A stretch of DNA of 34,657 nucleotides from an uncultured Collinsella sp. (GTDB lineage Bacteria; Actinomycetota; Coriobacteriia; Coriobacteriales; Coriobacteriaceae): positions 1 through 34,657 of the forward strand of contig CAKUEZ010000012.1 of the NCBI GenBank assembly GCA_934646965.1. Direction: 5' to 3'. The translations under genes were made by a program, and so were the position numbers. The notes beneath the pieces were generated by a model, which saw nothing but the letters and a program-made list of their open reading frames with translations, was not told the DNA's origin and did not search any database. Below are positions 31,124 through 34,657 of the stretch, in pieces. The stretch's first letter is position 1, and each line of letters begins with the position of its first letter.

Positions 31124-31546
31124 ATGGTCTATATCCCGTTTTGGCTGTGCGCCATTGCTGGCGCCATTATCGATGCGCGTGAACGGCGGTTCCCGAATGT
31201 GCTTGCTGCGGTGTGCGCGGTGGCGGCGTTTGCCGGCGTATGGCTGGATCGCGGCATGGATGCGGTGCTTGACCACGCGGGCCTTGCTGTCATCGTGTAT
31301 CTCACGCTTGTGCTGACTGAGTCCCTCTGGCGGCGCCTCCGCCAGGCCCCGGGTATCGGAATGGGAGATGCCAAGGCGCTCTTCGCGCTTTGCACCTTTG
31401 ATCCTCTGGGTGGCATCATCGCTTTTGCCGCCGCGCTCTTGGCCCTGGCTGTCGCCTGTCTCATCACAAAATCGCACTCCCTGCCATTGCTGCCGTTTTT
31501 GGTGCCGATATTTGCCATAATCGAGGTCGTGGGCTGCACACTGTAA
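31124..31546 (+). CDS. Minimal A24-type prepilin peptidase-like protein
   Basis: A 140-residue hydrophobic protein with about four to five membrane segments. The two aspartyl motifs of A24 peptidases are present: IDARERRFPN (near 16-25) and GIGMGDAKALFAL (near 75-87), with Asp in each. The N-terminal methylase-type domain and zinc cluster of full-size PilD are missing, so it resembles the short archaeal-like/TadV-CpaA type. Such enzymes clip type IV pilin-like precursors at the membrane, yet no pilin or pilus assembly genes lie in this window. GAGGAGG (31111-31117) fixes ATG 31124. It may share a transcript with dgt, 31 bases downstream. Confidence 0.82.
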   Translation: MVYIPFWLCAIAGAIIDARERRFPNVLAAVCAVAAFAGVWLDRGMDAVLDHAGLAVIVYLTLVLTESLWRRLRQAPGIGMGDAKALFALCTFDPLGGIIAFAAALLALAVACLITKSHSLPLLPFLVPIFAIIEVVGCTL

Positions 31547-31577
31547 CCGATTGCGCATTCTTCTTAAGGAGCATGCC

Positions 31578-32825
31578 ATGGCAACTAATCAAGAAATGGC
31601 CGCTATCAAGGCGCGTATGGATCGCATTCCCTCGGCGTTGTCACCCGAGCTTGTCGAGCGTATTGCCGACGATCGTGCTTCGGGCGCGGTTAATCCGTAT
31701 CGTTGCAACGACGACCGGGTCATTCGTCGAGTCGACCGCGCGGCAGATAGAGGCACGCTGATGCGTCCGGCCTTTATGCGCGATACCGAAAAGATCCTCC
31801 ATTTGCCGGCATATAGTCGATACGCAGGCAAAACGCAGGTATTTAGCTTTCGTAGCAACGATGACCTGTCGCGCCGTGGTTTGCATGCACAGCTTGTCTC
31901 GCGCATTGCTCGCGATATCGGTCGCGCCCTCGGGCTCAACTGCGACTTGATCGAGGCGATTGGCCTGGGGCACGACCTGGGGCATACGCCCTTCGGCCAC
32001 GCCGGCGAGCGATTCCTCAACGATATCTATCACGATCGCACCGGCCGCTTCTTTTTCCATAACGTGCAGTCGGTGCGCGTACTTGATGCGCTCTATGGCC
32101 GCAACGTGTCGCTTCAGACGCTCGACGGCGTTCTGTGCCATAACGGCGAGTACGAGCAGCGAGTGTTTGAATTGTCGGACATGGGCTCCTTTGACCAGTT
32201 CGATCAGGTGGTCGAGGACTGCATCGCCACGGGCTATAGCGCGATTGAACATCTGCGTCCCATGACGCTCGAGGGCTGCGTGGTGCGCATTTCGGATATC
32301 CTCGCTTACGTCGGTCGCGATCGTCAGGATGCCATTGCGGCAGGCCTGCTTTCGCCCAACGCTTTTGATGACGGCCTGGGCGGTTTTTACAACAGCTGGA
32401 TCCTCACGCATGCCTCCATCGATATCGTCGAGCATAGCTATGCTAAACCGCGCATCGAAATGAGCGAGGACCTGTTTGAGGAAATCCGCCGAGCCAAACG
32501 CGAGAACTACGAGAAGATCTACAGCAAGGGCGGTATCGAGGGCGATTTCGAGGCTGAGCTGCGCGAGGCGTTCGAAAAGCTCTACGACCGTTGCCTGCAG
32601 GATATAAATGAAGGTGACGAATCCTCCTATATCTTTAAGCACCACATTTCGCGTATTGAGCAGCAACTTTCTTACTACGACCGTACCTATGAATGGCAAA
32701 ACGACAAGGATCAAACGGTGGTGGATTACATCGCGAGCATGACGGACGGCTATTTCTGCGAGCTGACGAGCAAGCTGTTCCCGGGTTTAAAGTTTCCGCA
32801 TCGCACCTATATTAACGAACGGTAG
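31578..32825 (+). CDS. dgt: dGTPase-like HD-domain triphosphohydrolase
   Basis: A 415-residue HD-superfamily enzyme. Dgt-type proteins hydrolyse dNTPs to the nucleoside and triphosphate and so help set dNTP pools. The metal-binding HD motif is GLGHDLGHTPFGHAGE (near 125-140), with an upstream His in RRGLHAQLVSRIARDIG (near 99-115), CHNGEYEQR, and the distal Asp in VVRISDILAYVGRD. The length fits the 330-500 range of the family. AAGGAG (about 31566-31571) sets ATG 31578. Substrate preference is unknown. thyA and folA, which also shape nucleotide pools, are about 15 kb upstream. Confidence 0.9.
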   Translation: MATNQEMAAIKARMDRIPSALSPELVERIADDRASGAVNPYRCNDDRVIRRVDRAADRGTLMRPAFMRDTEKILHLPAYSRYAGKTQVFSFRSNDDLSRRGLHAQLVSRIARDIGRALGLNCDLIEAIGLGHDLGHTPFGHAGERFLNDIYHDRTGRFFFHNVQSVRVLDALYGRNVSLQTLDGVLCHNGEYEQRVFELSDMGSFDQFDQVVEDCIATGYSAIEHLRPMTLEGCVVRISDILAYVGRDRQDAIAAGLLSPNAFDDGLGGFYNSWILTHASIDIVEHSYAKPRIEMSEDLFEEIRRAKRENYEKIYSKGGIEGDFEAELREAFEKLYDRCLQDINEGDESSYIFKHHISRIEQQLSYYDRTYEWQNDKDQTVVDYIASMTDGYFCELTSKLFPGLKFPHRTYINER

Positions 32826-32840
32826 TTCGTATTCTTTCGG

Positions 32841-32846
32841 TATACT
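32841..32846 (+). promoter_or_regulatory. Candidate -10 box for rarA
   Basis: TATACT lies 40 bases before the chosen rarA start, in the 60-base gap after dgt. No good -35 box is seen; a small GAAC/GTTC inverted repeat (about 32817-32828) lies upstream. Confidence 0.45.
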
Positions 32847-32885
32847 GTTATTGAAACACGATTTTGAATGACACACGGGATGGCT

Positions 32886-34235
32886 ATGGACGACCTTTTT
32901 TCTGCCTCGACGCGCGAGCGTTCCTTTAAAAATGCGCCGCTCGCGGTGCGCATGCGTCCCAATTCGCTCGACGAGTACGTGGGCCAGCAAAAGGCCGTGG
33001 GCAAGGGTTCGTGGCTGCGCGCCGCGATTGAGCATGATGTACTGTCGAGCGTGATTCTGTACGGACCTGCCGGTACGGGCAAGACCACACTGGCGCATAT
33101 CATCGCCAACCATACCAAGAGCGAGTTTGTCGAGGTCAGTGCCGTAACAGGTACCGTGAAAGATCTTCGCCGCGTGATCGACGAGGCAAAGACGCGTCTG
33201 AATACCTATGACCGCCGTACCATCCTGTTTATCGACGAGATTCATCGCTTTTCGAAGTCGCAGCAGGATGCGCTGTTGCACGCTGTCGAGAACCGTACCG
33301 TCATTATGATCGGTGCCACGACCGAGAACCCGTACTTTGAGGTCAACTCCGCGCTGTTGTCGCGCGGACGCGTGGTGGAGCTTGAACACCTGAAAGACGA
33401 AGACATCGCAACGCTTATCGAGCGTGCGCTCGAGGCGCCGCAGGGTTTGAACGGTAAGTTTTCGGCCGATGAGGATACGGTCAAAACCATTTGCACGCTG
33501 GCCGCTGGTGATGCGCGCTCGGCCCTGACGACGCTCGAGCTGGCGAGCGAAATCGCCGTGACGCGCCCCGACACCGAGGGTACGCCGGCTCCGTCAGCGG
33601 GGGAGCGGTATCCCATCACGGTCGACGATGTGAAGATTGCCAACCCGCGCCGTGGGTTTTCGTATGACAAAAACGGCGATATGCACTATGACATCATCAG
33701 CGCGTTCATCAAGTCCATGCGCGGCAGCGACCCCGATGCCACCATTTACTGGCTTGCGCGCATGATCGATGCGGGGGAGGACCCTAAGTTTATCGCCCGC
33801 CGCATTATGATTCATGCTTCTGAGGACGTGGGCAATGCCGATCCGCAGGCGCTGTTGGTGGCGCATGCCGCGTTTAAATCTGCCGAGGTCATTGGCTATC
33901 CCGAGTGTCGCATCAACTTGGCGCAGGCAGCGCTTTATGTGTGCCTGGCGCCTAAGTCCAACGCGTGCGAGGCGTCGATCGATGCAGCGCTGGCCGATAT
34001 CCATAACAGTGGACTGCGCGAGGTGCCCAGCTATCTGCGCGATCGCCATCGTCCGGGCAGTGACGAATACGGTGTCTACAAGTACCCACACGATTATCCC
34101 GAAGGCTGGGTCGATCAGCGTTACTTGCCCGAGGGCCTGGAGCGCGGCGCGTTTTGGCAGCCTGCCGGCCGCGGCTGGGAAGAATGGCGCGTGGAGCAAA
34201 GCGAACGCGACCGCAGTGGGAATGCACCGAAGTAG
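32886..34235 (+). CDS. rarA: Replication-associated recombination protein RarA (MgsA)
   Basis: A 449-residue clamp-loader-like AAA+ ATPase acting at stalled replication forks. The opening LAVRMRPNSLDEYVGQ is followed by Walker A ILYGPAGTGKTTLAHI (near 56-71). Walker B ILFIDEIHRFSKSQQDALL lies near 111-129, sensor 1 IGATTENPYFEVNSALLSR near 139-157, and sensor 2 AAGDARSALTTLELA near 203-217. The C-terminal tetramerisation domain includes DIISAFIKSMRGSDPDA and RRIMIHASEDVGNADP. Three in-frame ATGs exist (32868, 32880, 32886); GGGA at 32877-32880 fits 32886 best. The dgt-rarA proximity may be incidental, as a promoter separates them. Confidence 0.95.
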   Translation: MDDLFSASTRERSFKNAPLAVRMRPNSLDEYVGQQKAVGKGSWLRAAIEHDVLSSVILYGPAGTGKTTLAHIIANHTKSEFVEVSAVTGTVKDLRRVIDEAKTRLNTYDRRTILFIDEIHRFSKSQQDALLHAVENRTVIMIGATTENPYFEVNSALLSRGRVVELEHLKDEDIATLIERALEAPQGLNGKFSADEDTVKTICTLAAGDARSALTTLELASEIAVTRPDTEGTPAPSAGERYPITVDDVKIANPRRGFSYDKNGDMHYDIISAFIKSMRGSDPDATIYWLARMIDAGEDPKFIARRIMIHASEDVGNADPQALLVAHAAFKSAEVIGYPECRINLAQAALYVCLAPKSNACEASIDAALADIHNSGLREVPSYLRDRHRPGSDEYGVYKYPHDYPEGWVDQRYLPEGLERGAFWQPAGRGWEEWRVEQSERDRSGNAPK

Positions 34236-34266
34236 CCGCTGATAATTTTGTCCCTCGTTGCTGGTC

Positions 34267-34297
34267 TTGGCATGTTCTGCTCCCTTTGGGGTACCAT
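34267..34297 (+). promoter_or_regulatory. Candidate promoter of the DUF948-like gene
   Basis: TTGGCA (34267-34272) and TACCAT (34292-34297) are 19 bases apart, with GGGG before the -10 box. The start codon is 39 bases downstream. Confidence 0.4.
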
Positions 34298-34335
34298 GAA
34301 CTGCGTCTGTATTTCGATTCCTTTGGGAGGCTTGT

Positions 34336-34657
34336 ATGAGTCCCATTCAAATCGCCTTGCTGCTGCTCGCCGTCGCCGGCGTGTGGGCCGTCGTTGAGTT
34401 CGCGCTTACCCTTCGTAAAACCCGCACCGTTGTCGATTCGCTCGACAAGACGGTGACCGACCTCAACAACACCATTGCCGAGGCGCAGCCCGTGGTCGCA
34501 AAGCTCGATGGCGCTGTTGACGAGCTCACGCCCGCGCTGGCGCAGATGGAGCCGCTGCTCAAGTCGAGCAAGACTGCCGTAGACGCCCTGACGTCCAACC
34601 TCGTTGAGGTTGAGGCGGTCGTTCGCGATATCTCCGAGGTCACCGGCAGCATGGCGG
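34336..34657 (+). CDS. DUF948-like membrane coiled-coil protein, 3' truncated by window end
   Basis: The first 107 codons of an open frame that continues past the window. Residues 4-22 (IQIALLLLAVAGVWAVVEF) form a membrane anchor. They are followed by a hydrophilic stretch rich in spaced Leu/Val and Asp/Thr (VDSLDKTVTDLNNTI and similar), typical of DUF948-type coiled-coil proteins of the Gram-positive envelope. GGGAGG (34325-34330) precedes ATG 34336. The family call is tentative, and the C-terminus and downstream context are missing. Confidence 0.7.
   Translation, partial: MSPIQIALLLLAVAGVWAVVEFALTLRKTRTVVDSLDKTVTDLNNTIAEAQPVVAKLDGAVDELTPALAQMEPLLKSSKTAVDALTSNLVEVEAVVRDISEVTGSMA

Noticed and set aside
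1..34657. Mobile elements, phage genes, CRISPR arrays or toxin-antitoxin pairs
   Set aside because: No transposase, integrase, regularly spaced repeats or small toxin-like gene pairs were recognised; codon style is uniform along the window.

Overview
The window reads as a chromosomal housekeeping segment of a high-GC Gram-positive bacterium, most likely a member of the Coriobacteriia close to Collinsella. The gene order (asp23/yloU - fakA - recG - rsmD - coaD - coiled-coil gene - DUF177 - rpmF - plsX - acpP - rnc - smc - ftsY - ffh) mixes arrangements known from Bacillota and Actinomycetota. The coding GC is high and ileS carries a T-box leader with an intrinsic terminator. The taxon is inferred from gene content and style, not from a marker search. 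I see no insertion sequence, phage gene, CRISPR array or rRNA.

Layout. 1-222: two identical tRNA-Asn genes, each followed by a terminator hairpin. 381-5751: asp23-like, fakA, recG, rsmD and coaD, tightly packed or overlapping. 5820-15267: a coiled-coil gene in the position of mycobacterial sepIVA, DUF177, rpmF, plsX, acpP, rnc, smc, ftsY and ffh, closed by a strong terminator. 15384-16142 (minus): a DUF134 regulator fused to a NifX-type metal-cluster domain with a Cys/His-rich tail, with two palindromes around its promoter. 16309-17685: thyA-folA. 17795-20184: a SpoU methyltransferase and a MATE exporter. 20316-20801 (minus): cobO. 20879-23317: ftsH and a DUF523 gene. 23368-24450 (minus): a glycerol dehydrogenase. 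24603-27750: isoleucine T-box and ileS. 27748-27889: an unusually structured intergenic segment. 28058-29670: lspA and an RluA-family pseudouridine synthase. 29753-31546: a membrane glycosyltransferase and a minimal A24 peptidase. 31578-34235: a dGTPase-like HD protein and rarA. 34336-end: the start of a DUF948-like membrane coiled-coil gene cut by the window edge.

How it works together. The first half gathers protein targeting (ffh, ftsY), chromosome segregation and repair (smc, recG), RNA processing (rnc, rsmD), cofactor and lipid precursors (coaD, plsX, acpP, fakA) and a ribosomal protein. This suggests co-expression of growth-linked functions. The second half is a run of small units separated by clear terminators.

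The most unusual locus is the DUF134-NifX gene. It has an in-frame internal ribosome binding site that could produce the NifX-plus-tail domain alone, a promoter flanked by near-identical 12-bp palindromes 53 bp apart, and a metal-binding tail. Other points of interest are the Ile T-box with an alternative pairing, terminators placed directly ahead of the next gene's ribosome binding site, a divergent ThyA lacking the usual PCH motif, and strong hairpin elements that look like members of repeat families.
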